DNA of 13,653 bases from CAKOSP01 sp964372145 (lineage in GTDB: Bacteria > Bacillota_I > Bacilli_A > RF39 > UBA660), in assembly GCA_964372145.1 (NCBI GenBank), contig CAYJPM010000029.1:1-13653 (forward strand), read 5' to 3'. The notes beneath the pieces are model-generated. The model saw nothing but the letters and a program-made list of their open reading frames with translations. It was not told where the DNA came from and ran no database searches. Shown piece after piece: positions 6,046 to 11,908 of the stretch. A program made the position numbers and the translations under genes. How positions within the stretch are numbered: position 1 is the first letter of the stretch; the number at the start of each line of letters is the position of its first letter.

Positions 6046-6522
6046 TTATCCCTTATGTATTTTATAAAGTAATTCTTTACTTCTTATAACATCAACACCT
6101 ATACTAGGTTTTAAATTAATCTCATCTAATTTATCTAAATCATACCACTCATAATGTTGTTCATAAGAATTATTTTCTATATTATTAATTTTATCCATAT
6201 TTAAATATTTTTCATCTTTTATTTTTAAACTAACAAATATATCTATTTCATGTCTATCATCATTATCGAAAACTGAATGAAAAAAGTTTTCAATTATACC
6301 TTTAGTTTCTATGTATTCACATTCTATACCAGTTTCTTCTTTAACTTCTCTTATCGCAGCGTCTATAGAATTTTCCCCTACTTGACATTTACCACCTATA
6401 AAAGACGTATAATCAAAACCTTTAGTTTTTTGTAATAACACTCTATTATTATGAATAATTATCGCAGCTACTCTATATACAAAACATATATCATCATATT
6501 TTATTTTAATATCTCTATTCAT
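6046..6522 (-). CDS. Nudix hydrolase (operon gene 4)
   Basis: This is a 158-residue Nudix protein with an intact box at 44-66 (G44, E50, R58 E59, E62 E63, G65) that supplies the Mg-binding glutamates. The preceding strand AAIIIHNNRVLLQKTK and the FIGGKC entry are typical. The fold should cleave a nucleoside diphosphate linked to another group (for example oxidised dNTPs, sugar nucleotides or dinucleoside polyphosphates); the substrate is not readable. The sequence EWYDLDKLDEINLKP late in the protein is the usual Nudix helix before the C-terminus. AGAAGGA lies nine bases before the ATG and supports the start, which overlaps the previous gene by eight bases. Outside the box it is not obviously similar to its neighbours, so it is not a recent tandem copy. 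Confidence 0.9.
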   Translation of the reverse strand: MNRDIKIKYDDICFVYRVAAIIIHNNRVLLQKTKGFDYTSFIGGKCQVGENSIDAAIREVKEETGIECEYIETKGIIENFFHSVFDNDDRHEIDIFVSLKIKDEKYLNMDKINNIENNSYEQHYEWYDLDKLDEINLKPSIGVDVIRSKELLYKIHKG

Positions 6523-7051
6523 TTTTAAATCCTTCTAAATAATACTCTAATATATATTTATCTCTAGTTACAATAAACTTAGAATGATATATATTTTCAT
6601 ATTTACTTTCTATTAAATCATTTATACAATTTTTTATTTTTTCATAAGCATCTTTTGGATCCATCCAAATAAATACTCCACCTTCATCTATTTCTTTTTC
6701 TGTTAAATTTAAATTACCAGTATTCTTAATTAAATTAGCTACATATACATGAGATATTTGTTTAAAATTATCACTACTTCTATTCTCAGTTATTATTCCT
6801 AACTTTTTATTAATTTCAACTAAATATCCAGTCTCTTCTAAAACTTCTCTAATAAACGCATCTTCTAAAGATTCACCTTCATCTACTCCACCGCCAGGCA
6901 ACTTATATTCATTTTTATTTTGTTTATTAAATACACCTATTAATCCATCATCACCAACTATTATTCCTCTAGCGCCTATTCTTATCCTAGGATTATCCAT
7001 CACAATATCTTCTAAACAAAATTCACTATTATTAATTACTTTATCTAACAT
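6515..7051 (-). CDS. Nudix hydrolase (operon gene 3)
   Basis: The 178-residue protein carries a Nudix box at 54-76 (G54, E60, R68 E69, E72 E73, G75) after the typical YKLPGG. RIRIGARGIIVGDDGLIGVF is the first beta sheet. The C-terminal 30 residues (about 148-178) go beyond the minimal Nudix fold. HVYVANL and TEKEIDEGGVFIWM resemble MutT-type proteins acting on nucleotides or their sugar conjugates, but I cannot assign a substrate. An AGAGG/TAGG-rich ribosome binding site precedes the ATG. A later ATG (7000, MDNPRIRIG) has weaker signals. The start overlaps the stop of gene 2 by seven bases and its end overlaps gene 4 by eight, so translation is coupled through the operon. Confidence 0.9.
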   Translation of the reverse strand: MLDKVINNSEFCLEDIVMDNPRIRIGARGIIVGDDGLIGVFNKQNKNEYKLPGGGVDEGESLEDAFIREVLEETGYLVEINKKLGIITENRSSDNFKQISHVYVANLIKNTGNLNLTEKEIDEGGVFIWMDPKDAYEKIKNCINDLIESKYENIYHSKFIVTRDKYILEYYLEGFKNE

Positions 7052-7497
7052 ATTTTATAACCTAACCTCTCTAACTGTATTATAGTTATTTCTGATAATT
7101 CATTTTTTCTTAAACTATCTATATTATAAAATTTAGCCCCCATTGAATCATTATTTATATCATCTATTTCTAAATTTTCTTTTAGTTCACCTTTAAATAA
7201 TTCTATTTTATAAAATATTCCTATATGATGAACTTTAAATAATCCTTTATCACTATTCCAATCTACTAGTACTGAGTCACTATCAAATAAATTATATTCT
7301 ATTACATCTAAATTAGTTTCTTCTTTTATTTCTCTAATAAGTACTTCTTCAGGTCTTTCACCAAATTCAAAAGAACCTCCAGGTAAATCTAGTTTACCAT
7401 CGTATGGACCAGTAACTTTATTTATAAGTAATATTTTATTATCTTTAATAATTAATCCATATACACCAATATGTTTATGTTCTTTATAATCTTTCAT
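7045..7497 (-). CDS. Nudix hydrolase (operon gene 2)
   Basis: The 150-residue protein has a Nudix box at 41-63 following LDLPGG, with G41, E47, R55 E56 and E59 E60. The last Gly of the consensus is Asn here (EETNL), a change tolerated in many Nudix enzymes. I chose the ATG at 7497 (MKDYKEHKHIGVYGL) because GAGGA lies nine bases before it. An in-frame ATG at 7512 has only AAAGAAT upstream and would add five residues. The gene overlaps the preceding Nudix gene by 14 bases and the next by seven. The LDLPGGSFEFGE context resembles ADP-ribose/MutT-like branches without allowing assignment. Position in the operon implies co-expression with the other nucleotide hydrolases. Confidence 0.88.
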   Translation of the reverse strand: MKDYKEHKHIGVYGLIIKDNKILLINKVTGPYDGKLDLPGGSFEFGERPEEVLIREIKEETNLDVIEYNLFDSDSVLVDWNSDKGLFKVHHIGIFYKIELFKGELKENLEIDDINNDSMGAKFYNIDSLRKNELSEITIIQLERLGYKIC

Positions 7498-8005
7498 TTT
7501 TATAATCCTCATATTCTTTAAAAAAATCTTTTAACTCATTTGTTAAATGAACTGCTTCTTCATACTTAATAGCATTATCACTAATTATTTTATCTATATC
7601 ACTATATTTAATATATTCTAATCTAAAATTACCATTAATTTCATCTTCAGTTAACTCTATATTATTTAAATCATATTTTTTATCTGCTTTAATTTCATAA
7701 TAATATATATCAACTTTAGAATTTATTCCATCTTCAGGATGATTCTTATAATAACTAGTTCTTTTTACAATAGGTTCATAATTATCATTTAAATCTAATC
7801 CAGTTTCTTCTTTTATCTCTCTTTTTAAAGCATCATTTAAGTTTTCATTTTCTTCAATTCTTCCACCAACAAACTGATATTTATTCCATTGATGAGCAAA
7901 TAATACTTCGTCGTTAGAATTAATAATTAATGCTTTAACTCTAGTAACAAAATTATTTATATTATTAATATTTAAGTTATCTTTATTATCAATTATTTCT
8001 TTCAT
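7484..8005 (-). CDS. Nudix hydrolase (first gene of the operon)
   Basis: From the ATG at 8005 the protein has 173 residues. The frame is open further upstream to 8092, but the extra 29 residues would cross the promoter, while AAAGG lies six bases before the 8005 ATG, so 8005 is preferred. The Nudix box spans 48-70 (G48, E54, R62 E63, E66 E67, G69) after YQFVGG. The first strand is TRVKALIINSNDEVLFAHQW, and PEDGINSKVDIYYYEI is the middle sheet. FVGGRIEENE in place of the more usual PGG is shared by several MutT-like proteins. The substrate is unknown. It heads a five-gene operon and is divergent from the translesion polymerase across 104 bases. Confidence 0.88.
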   Translation of the reverse strand: MKEIIDNKDNLNINNINNFVTRVKALIINSNDEVLFAHQWNKYQFVGGRIEENENLNDALKREIKEETGLDLNDNYEPIVKRTSYYKNHPEDGINSKVDIYYYEIKADKKYDLNNIELTEDEINGNFRLEYIKYSDIDKIISDNAIKYEEAVHLTNELKDFFKEYEDYKNERL

Positions 8006-8023
8006 AGTAAACCTTTCTAATTT

Positions 8024-8032
8024 ATTATAACA
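8024..8032 (-). promoter_or_regulatory. Extended -10 promoter of the Nudix/MazG operon
   Basis: TGTTATAAT matches TGnTATAAT. The predicted start near 8017 leaves a leader of about 12 bases that is mostly the AAAGG ribosome binding site before the ATG at 8005. The -35 at 17 bases is poor (TTTATG). The same nine bases form the opposing promoter at 8080-8088. Confidence 0.7.
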
Positions 8033-8053
8033 CACTTTACAATTACCATAAAT

Positions 8054-8084
8054 TAACATAAGAAATTTATTAATAATTATGTTA
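8054..8084. promoter_or_regulatory. Candidate operator: inverted repeat in the divergent promoter region
   Basis: TAACATAA (8054-8061) and TTATGTTA (8077-8084) form a perfect 8-base inverted repeat separated by 15 bases, with the right arm overlapping the extended -10 of the polymerase gene. A bound repressor would block that promoter. No Firmicutes LexA box (GAAC-N4-GTTC) is present. The region is so AT-rich that chance cannot be excluded. Confidence 0.35.
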
Positions 8085-8088
8085 TAAT
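8080..8088 (+). promoter_or_regulatory. Extended -10 promoter of the polymerase-yolD pair
   Basis: TGTTATAAT lies 21 bases before the ATG at 8110. The predicted start near 8095 leaves a leader of about 15 bases containing AAAGG. No convincing -35 is seen. Confidence 0.65.
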
Positions 8089-8109
8089 ACAAACAAAGGT
8101 TTGGTTAAA

Positions 8110-9357
8110 ATGAACAGAAGTATTTTATGTATTGATTTAAAAAGTTTTTATGCAACATGTGAATGTATTGAAAGAAATCTAGACCCATTTACTACACCAC
8201 TAGTAGTTGCTAGCAAAAAACAAGGTGATGGCGCGATAACACTTGCAGTAACTCCCTATCTAAAAGATAAAGGAGTATCATCACGTGGTAGACTATTTGA
8301 AATACCAAAAGATATAAAATATATATTAGCCCCTACTAGAATGAGTTTATATATTAAAAAAAGTAAAGAAGTAATAAATATATATTTAGATTTTGTATCA
8401 ATCGATGACTTACATGTATATTCTGTAGATGAAGCATTTTTAGATGTAACAGATTATTTAAAATATCATAAACTAGATGAATATAAGTTAGCTAAAAAAA
8501 TACTTAAAACAATATATAAAAACACAGGTCTTTATGCAACATGTGGTATAGGACCTAATATGTTTTTAGCTAAAGTAGCACTTGATAATGATGCTAAGTA
8601 TCAAAAAGATTATATATCTAAATGGACTTACGAAGATGTAAAAACTAAATTATGGCCAATTACTCCACTTTCTAATATGTGGGGTATTGGAAAAAGATTA
8701 GAAAAATCTCTTAATAATTTAGGAATATTTAAAGTTGGTGACATAGCAAACACTAATATAGAAATACTTAAAAGTAATTTTGGTGTTATAGGCGAAGAAA
8801 TATGGAATCATTCAAATGGTTATGATGAAAGTATAATAAGTGAAAAGTATGATATAAGAAGAAGTACTTCATACAGTAATAGTCAAATATTATTTAAAGA
8901 TTATAATACAGATAATATAAAATTAATAATAAGTGAAATGTTAGATACACTTCTTATAAGACTAAGAACTAATAATAAAGTATGTTCACATATATCACTT
9001 AGTATTGGTTATTCTAGAAGTTTTGGTGGAGGTTTTAACAGAGGTATAAAATTAGATACAAGAACTGACGATTATCACTTACTATTAAAATACGCTTATA
9101 TATTACTAGATAAATTTGCTGAGGACTACCCTATTAGAAAAGTATCTATATCTCTATCTAAAATAAGTTCTAAAGATCATTATCAATATAATTTATTTGA
9201 AGATTATAATGAAGTTATTAAAAAAGATAATATAAATAAAGCACTAGATTTAATAAATAATAAATATGGTAAAAATACTATATTAAAAGCAACATCTAGA
9301 TTAGAAGATTCTAGTCTAATAGATAGAAATAATAAGATTGGAGGACATGGAGCATGA
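8110..9357 (+). CDS. uvrX: Y-family DNA polymerase, UvrX/UmuC type
   Basis: This is a 415-residue Y-family translesion polymerase that copies damaged template. ILCIDLKSFYA at the N-terminus gives the first metal aspartate (D9); SVDEAF (105-110) supplies D107 and E108. TCGIGPNMFLAK (143-154) and a helix-hairpin-helix (about 184-212, MWGIGKRL) follow, then the little-finger region. QYNLF (359-363) fits the beta-clamp binding motif QxxLF. The end, SLIDRNNKIGGHGA, is typical of the UvrX/YqjW branch of Bacilli rather than DinB. The ATG at 8110 is preferred over an upstream TTG at 8101 because the family begins at MNR-ILCID and AAAGG lies ten bases before it. It overlaps yolD by four bases, the usual uvrX-yolD arrangement. 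Expression may respond to DNA damage, although no LexA box is seen. Confidence 0.92.
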   Translation: MNRSILCIDLKSFYATCECIERNLDPFTTPLVVASKKQGDGAITLAVTPYLKDKGVSSRGRLFEIPKDIKYILAPTRMSLYIKKSKEVINIYLDFVSIDDLHVYSVDEAFLDVTDYLKYHKLDEYKLAKKILKTIYKNTGLYATCGIGPNMFLAKVALDNDAKYQKDYISKWTYEDVKTKLWPITPLSNMWGIGKRLEKSLNNLGIFKVGDIANTNIEILKSNFGVIGEEIWNHSNGYDESIISEKYDIRRSTSYSNSQILFKDYNTDNIKLIISEMLDTLLIRLRTNNKVCSHISLSIGYSRSFGGGFNRGIKLDTRTDDYHLLLKYAYILLDKFAEDYPIRKVSISLSKISSKDHYQYNLFEDYNEVIKKDNINKALDLINNKYGKNTILKATSRLEDSSLIDRNNKIGGHGA

Positions 9358-9692
9358 ATGATAGAAAAATGATTAAATGGATACCATTTGATTCAGTAAT
9401 TAATTCACAAATAGTAGCAAACAACCTTTCTAAAGAAAAAGAAAACATTACTATGCCTATACTTAGTGAAGAACAAATATTAGATATAAATAACAAAATA
9501 ATTGATTCGTATAATCTTAACCAAGAAATAATTATAAATTATTTTAAGAATAATAAAGTTAATAAAATTACTTCTAAAATCAAAAAAATTGATATCATAA
9601 AAAAAAGAATTATATTAACTAATAATTCTTATATATATTTTAATCAAATAATTTATATTAATTCAAACTACTCTCACCAGTTGAATAATTAA
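9354..9692 (+). CDS. yolD: YolD-like protein
   Basis: The 112-residue protein begins NDRKMIKWIPFDSV, the signature of the YolD-like family (DRG-IKW-PFDSL) usually found directly beside uvrX-type polymerases. The family is thought to relate to UmuD-like partners of Y-family polymerases, but its mechanism is not established. The middle is polar and helical; the final third (KKIDIIKKRIILTNNSYIYF) is the beta-rich end typical of the family. The ATG overlaps the TGA of the polymerase (ATGA), with GGAGG upstream, so translation is coupled. The last 35 bases overlap the end of the convergent endonuclease gene, and the final nine residues (SNYSHQLNN) extend past the expected family end. Confidence 0.85.
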   Translation: MNDRKMIKWIPFDSVINSQIVANNLSKEKENITMPILSEEQILDINNKIIDSYNLNQEIIINYFKNNKVNKITSKIKKIDIIKKRIILTNNSYIYFNQIIYINSNYSHQLNN

Positions 9693-10374
9693 TATTTATA
9701 CCAGGTTCTACATTATATATGTATACACAAAATTCTATCTCAGAATCTTCTATAGATTTTGCTTCCATTAAAACACCACTTGCAAGTAAATTATCACCAT
9801 CATATATAGGAGTAACTCTATACATAACTTTATTACCAGTTTCTTTTATGTAATCTGCTACCATATTTTCAAAAGGAAGCATACCTTCTACATTAAATGA
9901 TCTAGTACCAGTTATTAAGTTTTCCTCAGTAGCGTCTTCTCCAGTCAATTGATGTCCTATTAAATGTGATCTATTGTATAAATAATTACCAGAAACTATA
10001 TCATATTTAACAGTGTGCCACCCAGTGGGTTTAACTTGCCCTATACTACCTCTATCTTCAGTAGGCATTAACGTTTCATCAATCATCGCACTAGTCCCTA
10101 CTGCCCTACCTAAACTATCTAGTGGAAAATATTCTTCATATACATCCTTATTTAATTCATCTTCAGTAAAAAATGGTATGTTATTATTAATAACTACATA
10201 AAATGAATCACTATATTCTGGAATTTCATCTAAAGTTACATTTTCTACTACTTCATTATTATTTTCTAATATATCATTTAAAACTGGAATATCTTCAAAA
10301 GAATAAGATTCATCAATTAAAAAATATAATCCCCCTATTAATACTACTATTATTGATACTATTTTTTTCTTCAT
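9658..10374 (-). CDS. Membrane-anchored DNA/RNA non-specific endonuclease
   Basis: The 238-residue protein has a basic N-terminus and one hydrophobic segment (5-19), probably a signal anchor, then a polar linker and a beta-beta-alpha-metal nuclease domain of the EndA/Endonuclea_NS_2 type (about 57-230). YNRSHLIGHQLTGE (133-146) is the active-site motif with catalytic H137, in the NR[SC]H form found in many Firmicutes in place of DRGH. NLITGTRSFNVEGMLPFEN (152-170) and VMYRVTPIYDG are diagnostic. It should cut DNA and RNA outside the cell with Mg, supporting nucleotide scavenging or removal of extracellular DNA. The start overlaps the stop of the upstream unknown gene by four bases (ATGA), so the two are coupled. 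The 3' end overlaps yolD tail to tail by 35 bases. Confidence 0.9.
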   Translation of the reverse strand: MKKKIVSIIVVLIGGLYFLIDESYSFEDIPVLNDILENNNEVVENVTLDEIPEYSDSFYVVINNNIPFFTEDELNKDVYEEYFPLDSLGRAVGTSAMIDETLMPTEDRGSIGQVKPTGWHTVKYDIVSGNYLYNRSHLIGHQLTGEDATEENLITGTRSFNVEGMLPFENMVADYIKETGNKVMYRVTPIYDGDNLLASGVLMEAKSIEDSEIEFCVYIYNVEPGININYSTGESSLN

Positions 10375-10757
10375 CTTACATAAACCTCTCTAGTTATTTT
10401 TTCATGAGAATTTCCTACTAATTCACATATATCTTCCAACACATATTTACTTAAATCTATTTTTAATTTAATATCACTAGGATATCTTCTATTAAATTTA
10501 TATATTATTAACTTATCTATACTATCTTCTAAACCTTCTAGAGTATTAAATTCATTAAAATAATTACCTTCTAATACATCACTAACTATAATATTATTCT
10601 TATATTCATAATTCTTAAACATTTTATAAGAATATTCATTCATATATAAATCTATATTCATAGACTCTATATCCTTAATAATATTTATATCTTTACTTAC
10701 TCTTCTTTTGTTAAATGATAACCCATAGTTATCATCTATACACATTATTACTTTCAT
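10371..10757 (-). CDS. Uncharacterised protein coupled to the endonuclease (128 aa)
   Basis: I recognise the overall pattern as a small conserved protein of Clostridia-like genomes but know no function. MKVIMCIDDNYGLSFNKRRVSKD at the start superficially resembles the N-terminus of dihydrofolate reductase (I-A-D-N-G), but the rest does not. SIDKLIIYKFNRRYPSDIKLKIDL and a C-terminal GNSHEKITREVYVR are likely conserved core elements. No signal peptide or membrane segment, so it is cytoplasmic. A good GGAG site seven bases before the ATG and an extended -10 promoter support the start. Its stop overlaps the endonuclease ATG, so they are co-translated. It could regulate or be an immunity partner of the nuclease, which is speculation. 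Confidence 0.75.
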   Translation of the reverse strand: MKVIMCIDDNYGLSFNKRRVSKDINIIKDIESMNIDLYMNEYSYKMFKNYEYKNNIIVSDVLEGNYFNEFNTLEGLEDSIDKLIIYKFNRRYPSDIKLKIDLSKYVLEDICELVGNSHEKITREVYVR

Positions 10758-10773
10758 ACTTTACTCCATAAAT

Positions 10774-10782
10774 ATTATATCA
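10774..10782 (-). promoter_or_regulatory. Extended -10 promoter of the unknown-endonuclease pair
   Basis: TGATATAAT is a perfect extended -10 16 bases before the ATG at 10757, with GGAG in between. It follows directly after the terminator of the upstream gene. The -35 is weak. Confidence 0.7.
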
Positions 10783-10783
10783 T

Positions 10784-10812
10784 AAAAAAAATAAATAATT
10801 TATATTTATTTT
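10784..10812 (-). terminator. Terminator of the 210-aa gene
   Basis: A perfect 10-base-pair AT stem (10788-10797 with 10803-10812, loop of five bases) overlaps the TAA stop at 10806 and is followed by four or more further T on the minus strand (total T run eight). Confidence 0.65.
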
Positions 10813-11438
10813 CTAACCCTAACATCTCTATTATAAATAAAATTATTAAATAACATTTTTATTTTTTCATCATCAGACATATTCTTTTTTAACTCTTTAC
10901 TATATTCAGTAAACATTTTATGATTAAAACCATTATTATATAAAACATCCCAATCATCATTAACAGTATCAATTACAAATAATAAATTTCTATAATTAGT
11001 AAATATTTTACCTTCATTATTATTTTTAAAATTAACATCACTATTACATGTCATATCTAACATATTTTTAGCAATAATTTCATCAATACATGTAATTTTA
11101 GAATATAGCATATCAAATTTATTTGGATCTGCTTCATTAACTTCACTTAATAATTTAAAAGGTATTTCAAATAATTTAATTAGTGAGTTAATATCTTCAT
11201 CTGTAAATTTTTCATTTTTTTGAGTATTATATGTAATATGATAACCAATATTAGCAATACTCTCAATTAAGTAAACCTTATCACTTGAATTATTATTAAT
11301 ACTATTACATAATTCATTACTTAAATCTAATAAACACATTATCGCATCAGTAGATACTCCTCTTTCATAAAGCATACCTGAACAAACATAATCAGTACAA
11401 TTTTGTATCTTATCAATATATGGATTAATATTTTCCAT
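10806..11438 (-). CDS. Uncharacterised helical protein (210 aa)
   Basis: I do not recognise this 210-residue protein. It lacks a signal peptide and membrane segments, is acidic, and appears almost entirely alpha-helical, with repeated amphipathic stretches (for example SIANIGYHITYNT and DINSLIKLFEIPFKLLSEV). Six cysteines (C14, C20, C35 and C44 in the first 45 residues, then C117 and C131) are notable for an AT-rich genome, although they form no CxxC zinc knuckle. It has an excellent ribosome binding site (GGGAGG) and its own promoter, and ends in a strong hairpin, so it is a single-gene unit between the HelD/GreA-like operon and the endonuclease pair. It could be a soluble adaptor or a lineage-specific protein. 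Confidence 0.65.
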   Translation of the reverse strand: MENINPYIDKIQNCTDYVCSGMLYERGVSTDAIMCLLDLSNELCNSINNNSSDKVYLIESIANIGYHITYNTQKNEKFTDEDINSLIKLFEIPFKLLSEVNEADPNKFDMLYSKITCIDEIIAKNMLDMTCNSDVNFKNNNEGKIFTNYRNLLFVIDTVNDDWDVLYNNGFNHKMFTEYSKELKKNMSDDEKIKMLFNNFIYNRDVRVRK

Positions 11439-11477
11439 TATCTTACCTCCCTTTAAAACACTATTGTTCTTAAATTT

Positions 11478-11506
11478 ATTTTAACACTTAGAAATATTTA
11501 TTACAA
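11478..11506 (-). promoter_or_regulatory. Promoter of the 210-aa gene
   Basis: TTGTAA and TAAAAT are separated by 17 bases, with a TG extension before the -10 (TGTTAAAAT, 11478-11486). The leader of about 33 bases contains GGGAGG before the ATG at 11438. Confidence 0.65.
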
Positions 11507-11507
11507 T

Positions 11508-11533
11508 AAAAAAAGTATTAAATTAAATCTTTT
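11508..11533 (-). terminator. Weak terminator after the Ap4A-type Nudix gene
   Basis: AAAAG (11529-11533) can pair with CTTTT (11511-11515) around a 13-base loop that spans the stop codon, followed by further T. The stem is short, so this is tentative, but it lies exactly between one gene's stop and the next promoter. Confidence 0.3.
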
Positions 11534-11907
11534 AACACTTCTTCCCATAATATATAACTATCTTTAAATTTAAAATAATCTGTAACTTTATCAAAAGATA
11601 CCCATTTATATTCTAAAAGTTCTTCTTCTTGAATAACAATTTCATTACTTTTAAGTTTGGCTAAAAAGAATATTACATCTTTAGAAATACCATTTTCCAT
11701 AGTATAACTATTTATATATCTTTTATCATTTATAATCTCTACATCTAAATTAGTTTCTTCTTTTGTTTCTCTTAAAGCAGTTTCTTCTTCAGTCTCATTA
11801 TCTTCAACATGTCCTTTAGGAAATCCCCAATAACCATTTGTTTGTTTTATCATAAGCACTTTATTATCATCTATGATAATAGTTCCACAACACTTTTCTT
11901 TTACCAT
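11518..11907 (-). CDS. Nudix hydrolase, diadenosine tetraphosphate hydrolase-like
   Basis: The 129-residue protein matches the asymmetric bis(5'-nucleosyl)-tetraphosphatase (Ap4A hydrolase, NUDT2-like) branch of Nudix enzymes: CCGTIIIDDNKVLMIKQ, then YWGFPKGHVE (26-35), with the box at 32-54 (G32, E38, R46 E47, E50 E51; the last Gly is Asn, EETNL). Such enzymes split stress dinucleotides Ap4A/Ap4G and, in some cases, remove RNA 5' caps; assignment from GFPKGHVE is family-based. It starts one base after the stop of the GreA-like gene, with AGAGAGGA upstream, and is the last gene of an operon with that factor and a HelD-like helicase. The pairing with two RNA-polymerase-related proteins suggests a job in transcription stress or capped RNA, which is inference. 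Confidence 0.88.
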   Translation of the reverse strand: MVKEKCCGTIIIDDNKVLMIKQTNGYWGFPKGHVEDNETEEETALRETKEETNLDVEIINDKRYINSYTMENGISKDVIFFLAKLKSNEIVIQEEELLEYKWVSFDKVTDYFKFKDSYILWEEVLKDLI

Positions 11908-11908
11908 C

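Noticed and set aside
5721..8005. Recent tandem duplication as the origin of the four Nudix genes
   Set aside because: Box sequences and flanking regions differ greatly and no long direct repeats are visible at the DNA level.
8006..8109. LexA/SOS box in front of the translesion polymerase
   Set aside because: I looked for GAAC-N4-GTTC and close variants and found none.
9311..9496. 61-residue minus-strand frame across the uvrX-yolD junction
   Set aside because: It is antisense to two well-supported overlapping genes and has no recognisable domain.
10013..10421. Two plus-strand frames of 62 and 72 residues
   Set aside because: Both are antisense to the endonuclease gene and the end of the unknown gene, lack ribosome binding sites, and have low-complexity Leu/Ile/Ser content.
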